Origin: Gluconacetobacter tumulisoli
GTDB lineage: Bacteria > Pseudomonadota > Alphaproteobacteria > Acetobacterales > Acetobacteraceae
Length of the DNA: 64,000 bases
NCBI RefSeq assembly: GCF_014174155.1
Contig: NZ_JABEQM010000001.1
Coordinates: 248,001-312,000, forward strand
Direction: 5' to 3'
The translations under genes and the position numbers were made by a program. Below are positions 48,735 to 58,126 of this stretch, in pieces (the first letter of the stretch is position 1; every line of letters begins with the position of its first letter). The notes under the pieces are model-generated. The model ran no database searches, was not told where the DNA came from, and saw nothing but the letters and a program-made list of their open reading frames with translations.

Positions 48735-49412
48735 ATGATCCCTATATCGGGGGCAGCATGGTCCAGCAGGCGGGTAACGCAGTTGACTGACGATCAGGAT
48801 TCGCCTTTCCGGGAGTCGCGCGCCCCGTGTGCCCTTTCCGGCGTGGAGACATCGCCCTTTTCCTGCGCCCCGCCCAGGGCGCAGGCGCGCGCGTGCGGGC
48901 CGTTGCCGTTCCTGGTCCAGCGCGACGGGACGTGGCTGTATCGCGGCACGCCGATCCGGCGGAAGCCGATGATCTGCCTGTTCGCGTCCGTCCTGCGGCG
49001 GGATGGCGAGGGAACGTACTGGCTGGAGACCCCCGTCGAACGCGGCAGCATCGAGGTCGAGGACGCCCCGTTCGTCGCCGTCGAGATGGATTGGAAAGGC
49101 TGCGGGCGGAATCAGGTTCTGTCCTTTCGCACCAATGTCGACCTGGTGGTGTGCGCCGGGCCCGACCATCCGATCCGCGCCGAGTGGGATGTCCCGTCCG
49201 AGGGATGCGGGATGGGGCCGGTGCCCTACCTGCATGTCCGCGACGGCGAGGGGACCTTCGCCCTGGAAGCCAGGATCGCCCGTTCGGTCTATTACGAACT
49301 GGCGGCGCTGGCGGTTCCCGGAACCTGTCGCGGCGTACCGTGTCTTGGGGTCTGGAGCCGCAACATGTTCTTCCCGCTATCGCGCCTGCCCGTGGGGGAC
49401 GACGCCGCGTGA
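48735..49412 (+). CDS. DUF1285 protein
   Basis: The 225-residue product contains the DUF1285 core: FLVQRDGTWLYRGTPIRRKPM, YWLETPVERGSIEVEDAPFVAVEM and VWSRNMFFPLSRLP. The function of the family is unknown. The stated start at ATG 48735 gives an N-terminal extension; TTG 48783 (LTDDQDSPFRE) with AGGCGGG upstream is an equally likely start. Its stop overlaps the cca start by one base, so the pair is co-translated. Confidence 0.85.
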   Translation: MIPISGAAWSSRRVTQLTDDQDSPFRESRAPCALSGVETSPFSCAPPRAQARACGPLPFLVQRDGTWLYRGTPIRRKPMICLFASVLRRDGEGTYWLETPVERGSIEVEDAPFVAVEMDWKGCGRNQVLSFRTNVDLVVCAGPDHPIRAEWDVPSEGCGMGPVPYLHVRDGEGTFALEARIARSVYYELAALAVPGTCRGVPCLGVWSRNMFFPLSRLPVGDDAA

Positions 49413-50689
49413 TGGCCGGCGGGCAGGCCGGGCAGGGGACGGGGGACGAGGAATGCTATCGCGATGACGGCCTGCTCGACCGGCTGGCGGCGGAACTGCC
49501 GGAAGGGCGGGCGGGGCTGTCACGGATCTGGGCGGTGCTGCCCCGGGCGCGCCTGGTGGGCGGGGTGGTGCGCGACCTGATCGCCGGGCGGGTGGTGTCG
49601 GACCTCGACCTGGCGACGCCCGAGGCGCCGGACCGGGTCATCGCGGCGTTGGCCGGGGCGGGGATCAAGGTCGTGCCGACGGGGCTGGCGCACGGCACGG
49701 TGACGGCGGTCATCGCGGGGCGCCCGTACGAAATCACGACCCTGCGGCGCGACGAACGGACGGACGGCCGCCACGCGGTCGTGGCCTGGACCGACGATTG
49801 GCGCGAGGACGCCGCGCGGCGCGATTTCACGATCAATGCCATGTCCTGCGGGTGCGACGGGGTAGTGCATGATTATTTCGGCGGCCGCGCGGACGTGCGG
49901 ACGGGCCATGTCCGCTTCGTCGGCGATGCCGCGACCCGCATCCACGAGGACGCATTGCGGATCCTGCGCTTCTTCCGGTTTCACGCGCGCTACGGGCGGG
50001 GCGAGCCGGACGGCGCGGCGATGGCGGCGATCGCCGCGCTGGCCGATGGCCTGGCCCGCCTGTCCGTCGAACGGGTCTGGTCGGAACTGCGCCGGATCCT
50101 GGCCGGCCCGGCGCTGATGGAGACATTGGCCCTGATGGAGCGGTCGGGCGTGCTGGCGCGTCTGCTGCCCGAAGGAACGGATCGGCCGGCGCTGGACCGC
50201 CTGCTGGCCACCGGGGCGCCGGCGGACGCGATCCTGCGCCTGGGCGTGCTGGCGCCGGGCGATGCCGGGGGCCTGGCGGCCCGCCTGCGCCTGTCGCGGG
50301 CCGAGGCCGTTGCCCTGTCGTCGGTGCGCGCGGCCCCGGTGCCCGATCCGGCAGCGGACGACGACGCGCGCCGTCGCCTGCTGGCCGACGAGCCGGCCGA
50401 GATCCTGGTCCGGCGCAGCTGGGTCGGGCAGGCGGCGCGGCTGGGCCGGCCGTCCGCGGACTGGGACGAATTGCGCCAGGACCTGACGGCGCGCCCGCGC
50501 CCGGTCTTTCCCCTGGCCGGACGGGACCTGCTGGCGGCCGGCATCCCGCCCGGACCACGGGTCGGCCAGGCCCTGGCCGAGCTGCGCGCATGGTGGATGG
50601 CGGGGGGATGCCGGGCGCGCCGCCAGGCTTGCCTGGCGCGTCTCGGCGAGGGGGCGGCCGACCGCACGGCGGGACCGGCACCGGGCTGA
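49412..50689 (+). CDS. CCA tRNA nucleotidyltransferase / poly(A) polymerase family
   Basis: This enzyme probably adds or repairs the CCA end of tRNAs. ATG 49412 overlaps the DUF1285 stop (TGATG) and gives 425 residues. The class II nucleotidyltransferase signature is complete: LVGGVVRDL from residue 48, DLDLA with the two metal-binding aspartates at 64 and 66, then TTLRRDE and RRDFTINAM. The RNA-binding part RIHEDALRILRFFRFHARYG follows. The alternative of a poly(A) polymerase cannot be excluded from sequence alone. Confidence 0.9.
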   Translation: MAGGQAGQGTGDEECYRDDGLLDRLAAELPEGRAGLSRIWAVLPRARLVGGVVRDLIAGRVVSDLDLATPEAPDRVIAALAGAGIKVVPTGLAHGTVTAVIAGRPYEITTLRRDERTDGRHAVVAWTDDWREDAARRDFTINAMSCGCDGVVHDYFGGRADVRTGHVRFVGDAATRIHEDALRILRFFRFHARYGRGEPDGAAMAAIAALADGLARLSVERVWSELRRILAGPALMETLALMERSGVLARLLPEGTDRPALDRLLATGAPADAILRLGVLAPGDAGGLAARLRLSRAEAVALSSVRAAPVPDPAADDDARRRLLADEPAEILVRRSWVGQAARLGRPSADWDELRQDLTARPRPVFPLAGRDLLAAGIPPGPRVGQALAELRAWWMAGGCRARRQACLARLGEGAADRTAGPAPG

Positions 50690-50699
50690 GGCCTGCGGC

Positions 50700-52580
50700 A
50701 TGGCGCTTTCCTTTGCCGCGGCCAAGTTGTTAAAGGGCAGCATGAACGTCATTCCGCCCACGTCCACCCCCACCCGCGCGGCGGAGCCCGCCGTCCGTCC
50801 GGCCCCGGGGGGCGTGTCCGCCGGGCGGGCCGTCCCCGCGCCGGATCGCAGCACGGCCCTCCTGCGGCGCCTGTGGCGCGAGGAGGTCCGGTGCCATCGC
50901 GGGCGGATCGTCTCGGTCATCCTGCTGACCGTCCTGATGGCGTCCCTGACGGGGTTGTATCCGCTGGTGATCCAGCGGGCGCTGGACATGTTCGCCGCCC
51001 ACGATCCGCGCATCCTGTACCAGGTGCCGGCGCTGGTGATCCTGATCACCGCCGCCAAGGCGCTGTCGCAATACGGCCAGACGGTGGCGGTGCAGGATTT
51101 GGTGCTGATCGTGATCCGGGGCCTGCAGGGAACGATGTTCGCGCATCTGGTCCACACCGACATCTCGCGCATCGAGCGCGAGGCCCCGGCGCAGCTGGCC
51201 GCGCGATTCACGACCGACGCCGTCTCGATCCGCGAGGCGATGATCCGTGCGGTCAATTCGCTGGGCGACGTGGTGACGGTGGCCGGGCTGGTGGTGTCCA
51301 TGTTCTACATGGATTGGGAACTGAGCCTGATCGCCGCCGTACTCTATCCCGTGGCCGCCATTCCCATCCAGCGCCTGGGCAAGAAGGTGCGCCGTGCCTC
51401 GGGCGGCATGCAGGAGCGCATGGGCGAGACCTCGGCCCTGCTGACCGAGAGCTTTTCCCAGGCGCGGACCGTCCGCGTCTATCGCCTGGAACGGAACGAG
51501 GCGGCGCGGGTCGACCAGACCCTCGACCTGCTGCATCTGGCATTGCTGCGGATTGCGCGGGGGCGCGCGCGGGTGGATCCGGTGCTGGAGGTCCTCGGTG
51601 GGTCCGCGGTCGCCGCCGTCCTGGGGTTCGCGGGGTGGCGCGCGGCGCTGGGCGGCGCGACGCTGGGCGATTTTTCGGGCTTCGTCGCGGCCCTGCTGCT
51701 GGCCGCGCGGCCGCTGCGGGCGCTGGGATCGCTGAATGCCGCCCTACAGGAGGGGCTGGCGGGACTGGAACGGGTCTTCGCCATCATCGACGAACCGCCC
51801 GAAATCACCGAGGCCCCCACCGCCCGCGCCCTGCCGTCAGGCGAGGGGCATCTGCGATTCGAATCCGCGTCGTTCGTCTATCCCGACGGGCGGGTCGGGC
51901 TGGACGGCCTGACCTTCGAGGCCCGGCCCGGCCTGACGGTGGCGCTGGTCGGTCCGTCCGGGGCGGGCAAATCGACGGCCCTGTCCCTGATCCCGCGCCT
52001 GCACGATGTCAGCGCCGGACGGATCCTTCTGGACGGCGTCGATCTGCGCGCGCTGCGCCTGTCGGACCTGCGGGACGCCATTGCCTATGTCAGCCAGGAC
52101 ACGTTGCTGTTCGACCTGCCGGTGATCGAGAATATCCGCATCGGCCGTCCCTCCGCGACCGATGCGGAGATCCGCCTGGCGGCCCGTGCGGCCGCGGCGG
52201 AAGGGTTCATCGATGCGCTGCCGGACGGGTTCGGCACCCGCGTCGGACCGGGCGGCCAGCGCCTGTCCGGCGGCCAGCGCCAGAGGGTGGCCCTGGCGCG
52301 GGCGCTGCTGCGCGATCCGCGGGTGCTGCTGCTGGACGAGGCGACCAGCGCCCTGGACAGCGAGAGCGAGGCCCTGGTCCAGGACGCGCTGGCCCGCCTG
52401 CGCAAGGGGCGCACCACCATCGTCGTGGCCCATCGCCTGTCCACCGTGCGGTCGGCAGACCTGGTGGTGGCGATGGCCGATGGCCAGGGCGTCGAATGCG
52501 GTACCCATGCCGAACTGATGGATGCCGACGGCCTGTATGCGCGCATGGTCCGCACCCAGGCTTTCGCGACATCGGCCTGA
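50700..52580 (+). CDS. ABC exporter, fused permease and ATPase (MsbA-like)
   Basis: The 626-residue product has a type-1 exporter membrane domain (about six segments, residues 70-350) and a nucleotide-binding domain. Walker A is GPSGAGKST, the signature LSGGQRQRVALARALL, Walker B VLLLDEATSALD and the H-loop VAHRLSTV. It probably works as a homodimer exporting a lipid, peptide or drug; the substrate is not evident. It starts 10 bp after the tRNA nucleotidyltransferase; ATG 50742 (MNVIPPTS) is an alternative start. Confidence 0.9.
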   Translation: MALSFAAAKLLKGSMNVIPPTSTPTRAAEPAVRPAPGGVSAGRAVPAPDRSTALLRRLWREEVRCHRGRIVSVILLTVLMASLTGLYPLVIQRALDMFAAHDPRILYQVPALVILITAAKALSQYGQTVAVQDLVLIVIRGLQGTMFAHLVHTDISRIEREAPAQLAARFTTDAVSIREAMIRAVNSLGDVVTVAGLVVSMFYMDWELSLIAAVLYPVAAIPIQRLGKKVRRASGGMQERMGETSALLTESFSQARTVRVYRLERNEAARVDQTLDLLHLALLRIARGRARVDPVLEVLGGSAVAAVLGFAGWRAALGGATLGDFSGFVAALLLAARPLRALGSLNAALQEGLAGLERVFAIIDEPPEITEAPTARALPSGEGHLRFESASFVYPDGRVGLDGLTFEARPGLTVALVGPSGAGKSTALSLIPRLHDVSAGRILLDGVDLRALRLSDLRDAIAYVSQDTLLFDLPVIENIRIGRPSATDAEIRLAARAAAAEGFIDALPDGFGTRVGPGGQRLSGGQRQRVALARALLRDPRVLLLDEATSALDSESEALVQDALARLRKGRTTIVVAHRLSTVRSADLVVAMADGQGVECGTHAELMDADGLYARMVRTQAFATSA

Positions 52581-52858
52581 ACACGCGGTCTGGCGGCGAT
52601 CTGGGGCGCTTTTCCTGTGCTTTGGGACGCACGGCCATGACGGCCGCTCCGAGGCTTGGAAAAACACGCCGGACGCGCCGTGCAGTGCGCGCTCTCGCTG
52701 GACAAACCATGTGTCCAGGGCGGGTTCCGGTGCCATCCATCGACACCTGTCCATCGACCCATTGATCGGCCTCCCTCTTTCGATTTCTGGGGGCGATGGA
52801 CGATCTTTGTTTCGGATGCGACCGGGGGCGGTTGATGCGACCTGTTCTTCGTGCCATG
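52581..52858. other. Gene-free stretch before the EmrAB-like genes
   Basis: I see no ORF with convincing family features, no RNA gene and no terminator here. TTGATG at 52832-52837 with a weak CATGAA at 52855-52860 (17-bp spacing) is a possible promoter for the genes downstream. Confidence 0.4.
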
Positions 52859-52883
52859 AATTGACCGACCCGTTCGGTCAATT
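52859..52883. promoter_or_regulatory. TetR-style palindromic operator upstream of EmrAB-like genes
   Basis: AATTGACCGA (52859-52868) and TCGGTCAATT (52874-52883) are perfect 10-bp arms around CCCGT. GACCGA/TCGGTC palindromes of this kind are typical of TetR/AcrR-family repressor sites. The site lies at the likely transcription start, 41 bp before the adaptor gene. No regulator gene is adjacent in this window. Confidence 0.6.
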
Positions 52884-52924
52884 CGTCCGGGCTGGCGGCA
52901 TGATTGGGAAGCAAGAGGAACCGT

Positions 52925-54016
52925 ATGGCCCAGGATGAAGGCGCGACACCGGCCGGTACGCCGGACGAGCCGCGCAGGAAAAAGCCCAACCCGATGCTTC
53001 GGATCGGGCTGGTGGGGTTCCTTGTGGTCGTGGCCGTGGGCGCGGGCACATACTGGTTCCTGACCCGGCATGACGTCGAGACCGATGATGCGTTCACCGC
53101 CGGCCGCGCGGTGACGATCGCCCCGCATGTGCGCGGCTACGTCACCGAGCTGCTGGTGAACGACAACCAGTTCGTGCATGCGGGCCAGGTGCTGGCGCGG
53201 ATCGACGACCGGGATTATCGCGCCGCACGCGACCGCGCGGCGGCGGCGGTGGAACTGGCGGAATCCCAGGCCGCCGGAACGCGCTTCGCCGTGCTGGTGG
53301 CGCAGAAGAACTTCCCCGGCCAGCTGCAGGTGGCGCAGGGGCAGTTGCTCTCGGCGCAGGCGCAGGAATTCAAGGCCGAGACCGATTATCGCCGCCAGCA
53401 CGCGGTCGCGCGCGCAGCGACGACGCAGCAGGACATCGATTACGCCGCCGCCGCGCTGCAGGCCGCGAAGGCCGGGGTGGCCGAGGCGCAGGGCCGCCTG
53501 CAGGTGGCCGAACCGGTCGAGGCCAATATCTCCGACATTCGGACGCGGGTGGGGCAGTACGACGCCCAGATCGCGCAGGCCCGCGCGGAACTGGCGCAGG
53601 CCGATCTGAATCTCGGCTGGACCGAGATCCGTGCGCCGCATGACGGCTGGATCTCGCAGCGCAATATCGAGCGCGGCAGCTTCGTCAATGAAGGGCAGTC
53701 GCTGTTTTCGGTGGTCGAGCCGGAGGTGTGGGTGATCGCCAACTACAAGGAAACGCAGCTGGCGCACATGCGGCCGGGGCAGAAGGTCGATATCGCGATC
53801 GACGCCTATCCATCCCTGGACCTGAAGGGGCATGTGGATTCGATCCAGCTGGGCACCGGCGCGACCTTCAGCGCCTTCCCGCCCGAGAACGCGACGGGCA
53901 ATTACGTGAAGATCGTCCAGCGCGTGCCGGTGAAGATCGTCATCGACCAGGGGCTGCGCGCCGACCTGCCGCTGTCGCTGGGCCTGTCGGTCGAACCCAC
54001 GGTGCACACGAAGTGA
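52925..54016 (+). CDS. EmrA-like membrane-fusion protein (HlyD family)
   Basis: This periplasmic adaptor has 363 residues from ATG 52925, with AAGAGG upstream; a TTG at 52904 is less likely. One membrane helix (LRIGLVGFLVVVAVGAGTYWFL) is followed by HVETDDAF-type DVETDDAFTAGRAVTIAPHV and VRGYVTELLVNDNQFVHAGQVLARID, then a coiled-coil hairpin and the DLNLGWTEIRAPHDGWIS lipoyl half. It is paired with the MFS exporter that overlaps its stop. An outer-membrane partner is not encoded next to it. Confidence 0.93.
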   Translation: MAQDEGATPAGTPDEPRRKKPNPMLRIGLVGFLVVVAVGAGTYWFLTRHDVETDDAFTAGRAVTIAPHVRGYVTELLVNDNQFVHAGQVLARIDDRDYRAARDRAAAAVELAESQAAGTRFAVLVAQKNFPGQLQVAQGQLLSAQAQEFKAETDYRRQHAVARAATTQQDIDYAAAALQAAKAGVAEAQGRLQVAEPVEANISDIRTRVGQYDAQIAQARAELAQADLNLGWTEIRAPHDGWISQRNIERGSFVNEGQSLFSVVEPEVWVIANYKETQLAHMRPGQKVDIAIDAYPSLDLKGHVDSIQLGTGATFSAFPPENATGNYVKIVQRVPVKIVIDQGLRADLPLSLGLSVEPTVHTK

Positions 54017-55608
54017 GCGGGGCCGTGGCCGGGACCGGCGCCGCCCCGGCGGAGCAACCATGGAAGCCCAAATACAACCCGTGGCTGATCGCGGTCATCG
54101 TCACGGTGTCGGCGTTCATGGAAATCCTGGACACGACCATCGTCAACGTCTCGCTGCCGCATATCGCCGGCAGCCTGTCGTCCACCTATGACGACGCGAC
54201 CTGGACGCTGACGTCCTACCTGGTGGCGAACGGCATCGTGCTGACCATCTCGGGCTGGCTGGGCAAGCTGCTGGGGCGCAAGCGCTATTTCATCATCTGC
54301 ATCTTCATGTTCACGGTGTCGTCGTTCCTGTGCGGCATTTCGGGAAGCCTGGCGGAACTGATCATGTTCCGCCTGATGCAGGGCTTCTTCGGCGGCGGGC
54401 TGCAGCCGAACCAGCAATCGATCATCCTGGACACGTTCCCGCCGGAACGGCGGGCGGCGGCATTCGGCCTGACCGCGATCGCGACCATCGTGGCCCCGGT
54501 GATCGGCCCGTCCCTGGGCGGCTGGATCACCGACAATTATTCCTGGCGCTGGATCTTCTTCATCAACGTGCCGGTGGGCCTGCTGGCGACCTTCGCGGTG
54601 TCGGCCGTCGTCGAGGACCCGCCCTGGGCGCGCAAGCAGAAGGCTCCGCTGGACATCATCGGCATCGGCCTGATCGCCATCGGATTCGGCAGCCTGGAGG
54701 TCGCGGTCGACCGGGGCGAGGACGAGGACTGGTTCGGGTCGGACATGATCCGCACCATGGCGGCGCTGGCGTTCCTGGGGATCGGCGGGGCGGTCATCTG
54801 GCTGCTGAAGACCAAGCGTCCGGCAGTGGACCTGCGCGTGTTTAAGGACCGCAATTTCGCGACCGGCACCCTGCTGATCGGCGCGGTCGGCGCGCTGCTC
54901 TATGCGTCCGCGATCATCGTGCCGCAATTCGCGCAGCAGGTCATGGGCTATACCGCCACCCTGTCCGGGCTGATCCTGTCGCCCGGCGGCGTGGCGGTCA
55001 TCATCCTGATCCCGCTGGTGGGCCGGGCGATGAAATACATGACCCTGCGGTCGCTGATCGCGCTGGGGTTCTTCTTCATGGGGGTGGCGCTGTTCTGGTC
55101 GGCGCACCTGGTCCCGGCACTGGACTTCCGGCACCTTGTCTTCTTCCGGATGAGCCAGACCGCCAGCCTGGCCTTCCTGTTCGTCCCGATTTCCACCATC
55201 ACCTACGCGACCCTGCCGCGCGAACTGAATGCCGATGCCTCGGCCCTGTTCAGCATGGCGCGCAATGTCCTGGGGTCGATCGCCATTTCGGGTTCCACGG
55301 CCATGCTGACGGAAATCCGCCAGGCGCACCAGACGCAGATGGTCCACTGGATGACGCCGTTCCACCAGCCGTACGTCGATTACCTGACGCGGGCGCGGCA
55401 GGCGGCATCGAACCGCGGCATCGCATCGACGGCGCTGGATGCCGTTGCCCAGCATCGGCTGTTCCTCGAATATACCCGCCAGATCTCGATTCTCGCCTAT
55501 AACGAGGTGTTCATGATCCTGGGTATCGGTGCGTTCCTGGTGGTACCGTTCTGCTTCCTGCTGTCGCCGATCCGTGGTGGCGGCAAGCGCCCGAGTGCGG
55601 GGCATTGA
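54013..55608 (+). CDS. EmrB-like drug exporter (MFS DHA2, 14 TM)
   Basis: This proton-driven exporter of the major facilitator superfamily has about 14 membrane helices. The likely start is a GTG at 54013 that overlaps the adaptor stop (GTGA), 531 residues. DHA2 motifs are present: FMEILDTTIVNVSLPHIAG, motif A GKLLGRKRYF and motif C-type APVIGPSLGGWITDNYSWRWIFFIN. With the adaptor it forms a tripartite-type export system for hydrophobic toxins or drugs. The substrate is unknown. Confidence 0.93.
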   Translation: MSGAVAGTGAAPAEQPWKPKYNPWLIAVIVTVSAFMEILDTTIVNVSLPHIAGSLSSTYDDATWTLTSYLVANGIVLTISGWLGKLLGRKRYFIICIFMFTVSSFLCGISGSLAELIMFRLMQGFFGGGLQPNQQSIILDTFPPERRAAAFGLTAIATIVAPVIGPSLGGWITDNYSWRWIFFINVPVGLLATFAVSAVVEDPPWARKQKAPLDIIGIGLIAIGFGSLEVAVDRGEDEDWFGSDMIRTMAALAFLGIGGAVIWLLKTKRPAVDLRVFKDRNFATGTLLIGAVGALLYASAIIVPQFAQQVMGYTATLSGLILSPGGVAVIILIPLVGRAMKYMTLRSLIALGFFFMGVALFWSAHLVPALDFRHLVFFRMSQTASLAFLFVPISTITYATLPRELNADASALFSMARNVLGSIAISGSTAMLTEIRQAHQTQMVHWMTPFHQPYVDYLTRARQAASNRGIASTALDAVAQHRLFLEYTRQISILAYNEVFMILGIGAFLVVPFCFLLSPIRGGGKRPSAGH

Positions 55609-56027
55609 GCCCCCTTGCCGCCGACCGGGTGATCCGGGTCGTCTCCGCCGCGATCGTTCAGGCGGGGGCGCTGCTGCTGGTGCGCAAGCGGGGCACGGCG
55701 GCCTTCATGCTGCCCGGCGGCAAGGCGGAGGCCGGCGAGACCGAAATCGAGACGCTGGCGCGCGAACTGGATGAGGAACTGGGCTGCCGCCTGCAGGACG
55801 GTGGCCTCGCGCTGCTGGGCCGTTTCGAGGCGCCGGCCGCCAACGAGCCCGGATTTATCGTGCGGTCCGCCGTCTATCGCGGCGCGCTGGACGACGCGCC
55901 CGCGGTCCGGGCGGAGATCGAGGAGATGTGGTGGTTCGACCTGAAGACCCGCCCGGCGCCGGGCGGGCCGGTCCTGGCACCGCTGCTGCGCGACCACGTG
56001 CTGCCGGCATTGGGAACCTGCGGCTGA
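55605..56027 (+). CDS. NUDIX hydrolase
   Basis: The 140-residue product has a complete Nudix box at residues 39-61 (GGKAEAGE, then LARELDEELG), with Glu45 and the RELDEE metal site. Substrate is not predictable; an MTH1-like nucleotide sanitiser is one possibility. The assigned TTG start overlaps the exporter stop (TTGA); GTG 55629 is an alternative. It converges on rppH with a 16-bp gap. Confidence 0.85.
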   Translation: MSPLAADRVIRVVSAAIVQAGALLLVRKRGTAAFMLPGGKAEAGETEIETLARELDEELGCRLQDGGLALLGRFEAPAANEPGFIVRSAVYRGALDDAPAVRAEIEEMWWFDLKTRPAPGGPVLAPLLRDHVLPALGTCG

Positions 56028-56043
56028 TTCGCGCGCCGGCCGG

Positions 56044-56544
56044 TCAGGGGGTGGCGTAGCAGGCGAAATCGCGGATCAGGATCCGGTAGATCTCGCGCTT
56101 GAAGCCCACGTTGCGATCCGCCAGCGTCGGCAGGTCGACCCATTGCCATACATCGAATTCCGCCGGGTGGTGCGTATCCAGCCGGATGTCCGAATCCGTA
56201 CCCGTGAAACGCAGGGCGAACCATTTCTGCGTCTGCCCGCGATAGCGGCCCCCCAATGCCCGCCCCACCAGTGCCGGCGGCAGGTCGTAGGTCAGCCAGT
56301 CCGGATGGGCGCCGAGGACCACGGCCCGGTCGGTGCCGATTTCCTCGTGCAGTTCGCGCAGCACCGCCTGTTCGGGCTGTTCGTCCGCGTCGATCCCGCC
56401 CTGGGGGCATTGCCAGACGCCCTGGTCGAGCGGGCCGCCCGCGCCCTCCATGTCCGTACGGCGGGCGATCAGCACCTGGCCCGCCGCGTTGAACAGCATG
56501 GCCCCGACATTGCGGCGATAGGGCAGGGAGGAGGTCTCGGTCAC
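56044..56544 (-). CDS. rppH: RNA pyrophosphohydrolase RppH
   Basis: RppH removes pyrophosphate from RNA 5' ends and starts mRNA decay; alphaproteobacterial members were first known as invasion protein IalA and dinucleoside polyphosphate hydrolases. The 166-residue product opens YRRNVGAMLFNAAGQVLIARR and has GVWQCPQGGIDADEQPEQA, with the Nudix box at residues 49-71. GQTQKWFALRF and FDVWQWVDL complete the family pattern. It lies 8 bp after ctpA. Confidence 0.94.
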   Translation of the reverse strand: MTETSSLPYRRNVGAMLFNAAGQVLIARRTDMEGAGGPLDQGVWQCPQGGIDADEQPEQAVLRELHEEIGTDRAVVLGAHPDWLTYDLPPALVGRALGGRYRGQTQKWFALRFTGTDSDIRLDTHHPAEFDVWQWVDLPTLADRNVGFKREIYRILIRDFACYATP

Positions 56545-56552
56545 GGTCGGGC

Positions 56553-57971
56553 TCAGTCGTGGCGCGAGGAAGCGGGCAGCATGGCCTGGGCCGACAGGGG
56601 ATGGCCGGCCATCATGCGGACGATCTTCAACCCCTGCTGAAGCTGGAAATCGGTCGCGGGCTTGGCCAGGTCGAAGGACGGCCAGTTGGCCGGCGGCTGG
56701 TCGGGAATGGACGAGACCGTCGCCGGCATGTCGGTCCGCGCCGGGGGCTTGGCGGTATTGCCGCCCTGGTTCTTGATGATGTGGGCCAGGTCGGCCTCGC
56801 GGATGCTGTAGCCCGGGTCGTCCCGCGTCTCGCGCACCGTGACGTCGGGCACGATGCCCAGGCCCTGGATCGACCGGCCCGAAGGCGTGTAGTACCGGGC
56901 CGTGGTCAGGCGCAGCGCGCCGTCGCCGGGGATCGGCAGGATCGTCTGGACCGATCCCTTGCCGAACGATTTCTCGCCCACCAGGATGGCGCGCTGATGG
57001 TCCTGCAGGGCGCCGGCGACGATTTCGCTGGCTGAGGCCGATCCGCCATTGATCAGCACCACCATGGGCAGGCCGCCGGTGATGTCGGTGCCATGCGCGT
57101 CCCAGCGCTGGCTTTCCTGGGGATGGCGGGCGCGGGTCGAGACGATCTCGCCGTTGCGGATGAAGTCGGAACTGACCTCGATCGCCTGGTTCAGCAGGCC
57201 GCCGGGGTCGGACCGCAGGTCCAGCACCAGGCCGGCCAGCTTGCCGTGCGATTCGGCCTTCAGCTTGCGGAACGCCGCTTCCAGCCCCGGGCCGGTTTCC
57301 TCGTTGAATTCCGAGACGCGGATATAGCCGATGGTGTCGTACAGCGCCGAGCGGATGACCTGGATATGGATGATCGCCCGCGTCATCGTCACGGTGATGG
57401 GCTTGGGCGTCTTCTCGCGGATGATCGTCAGCGTGATCTTGGTGTCCGGCTTGCCGCGCATCCGCTCCACCGCCTCGTCCAGCGGCAGGCCGTCGATGTT
57501 CTTGCCGTCGATGGCGACGATGTAGTCGCCGGGCTTGATGCCTGCGCGGGCCGCCGGCGTGTCATCGACCGGCGAGACGACCCGGATGTGGTTGTCCTCG
57601 CCATGTACCTCCAGCCCCAGGCCGCCGAACTCGCCCTTCGTCCGGGTCTGGAGGTCGGCGTACTGCTTTTCGGTCATGTAGGAACTGTGCGGGTCCAGGC
57701 CGCTCAGCATGCCGTTCAGCGCGTTGACGATGAGGTCGCGGTTCGACACCGGGTCGACGTAATTCGCCTTCACCTGTTCGAGGACATGGCCGAACAGCGA
57801 CAGCAGCCGATAGTTCTCGGCGGGCGAGTCGCTGTCTTTCGCCAGGCTCTCGGCCAGGGCGTGCGAGGTGATCTCGCCGTTCCAGGGGCCGGAGAGATGC
57901 GCGATCTGCGGCCCCGCCGCGATGCCTGCCAGAAAGGCGGTTCCAAGCAGCAGGCCGGTGCGGAACTTCAT
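56553..57971 (-). CDS. ctpA: Carboxyl-terminal processing protease (S41)
   Basis: This periplasmic serine protease has 472 residues from ATG 57971, with an N-terminal signal or anchor (MKFRTGLLLGTAFLAGIAAG). The PDZ domain spans about residues 120-200. The catalytic core has the serine in GGSASASEIVAGALQDH (about 309-325) and the lysine in FGKGSVQ (Lys338). It follows an EnvC-like gene; in other bacteria such pairs act in cell-wall remodelling. The 155-bp upstream gap contains two strong inverted repeats. Confidence 0.94.
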   Translation of the reverse strand: MKFRTGLLLGTAFLAGIAAGPQIAHLSGPWNGEITSHALAESLAKDSDSPAENYRLLSLFGHVLEQVKANYVDPVSNRDLIVNALNGMLSGLDPHSSYMTEKQYADLQTRTKGEFGGLGLEVHGEDNHIRVVSPVDDTPAARAGIKPGDYIVAIDGKNIDGLPLDEAVERMRGKPDTKITLTIIREKTPKPITVTMTRAIIHIQVIRSALYDTIGYIRVSEFNEETGPGLEAAFRKLKAESHGKLAGLVLDLRSDPGGLLNQAIEVSSDFIRNGEIVSTRARHPQESQRWDAHGTDITGGLPMVVLINGGSASASEIVAGALQDHQRAILVGEKSFGKGSVQTILPIPGDGALRLTTARYYTPSGRSIQGLGIVPDVTVRETRDDPGYSIREADLAHIIKNQGGNTAKPPARTDMPATVSSIPDQPPANWPSFDLAKPATDFQLQQGLKIVRMMAGHPLSAQAMLPASSRHD

Positions 57972-58020
57972 GCCGTGTCGTCTCCTGAATGCCGGCCGTG
58001 CCGGATATCGCGGTCGGCCT

Positions 58021-58074
58021 GCATGCCGTGCGGCATGCGTGGCGCAAGGGGTGTGCGGCCGGATGGGCCGCACA
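58021..58074 (-). promoter_or_regulatory. Two inverted repeats in the ctpA leader
   Basis: GCATGCCG/CGGCATGC (58021-58038, 2-nt spacer) and TGTGCGGCC/GGCCGCACA (58052-58074, 5-nt spacer) are perfect. They lie between the EnvC-like stop and the ctpA start. They could be RNA hairpins that separate expression of the two genes, or operators. TATAAG on the - strand just upstream (near 58092-58097) may be a -10 box. Confidence 0.45.
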
Positions 58075-58126
58075 TCCGTTATCGTCCGGGTGATCTTATA
58101 CCGAACTTGGTTCAGGCGAAAACTGC

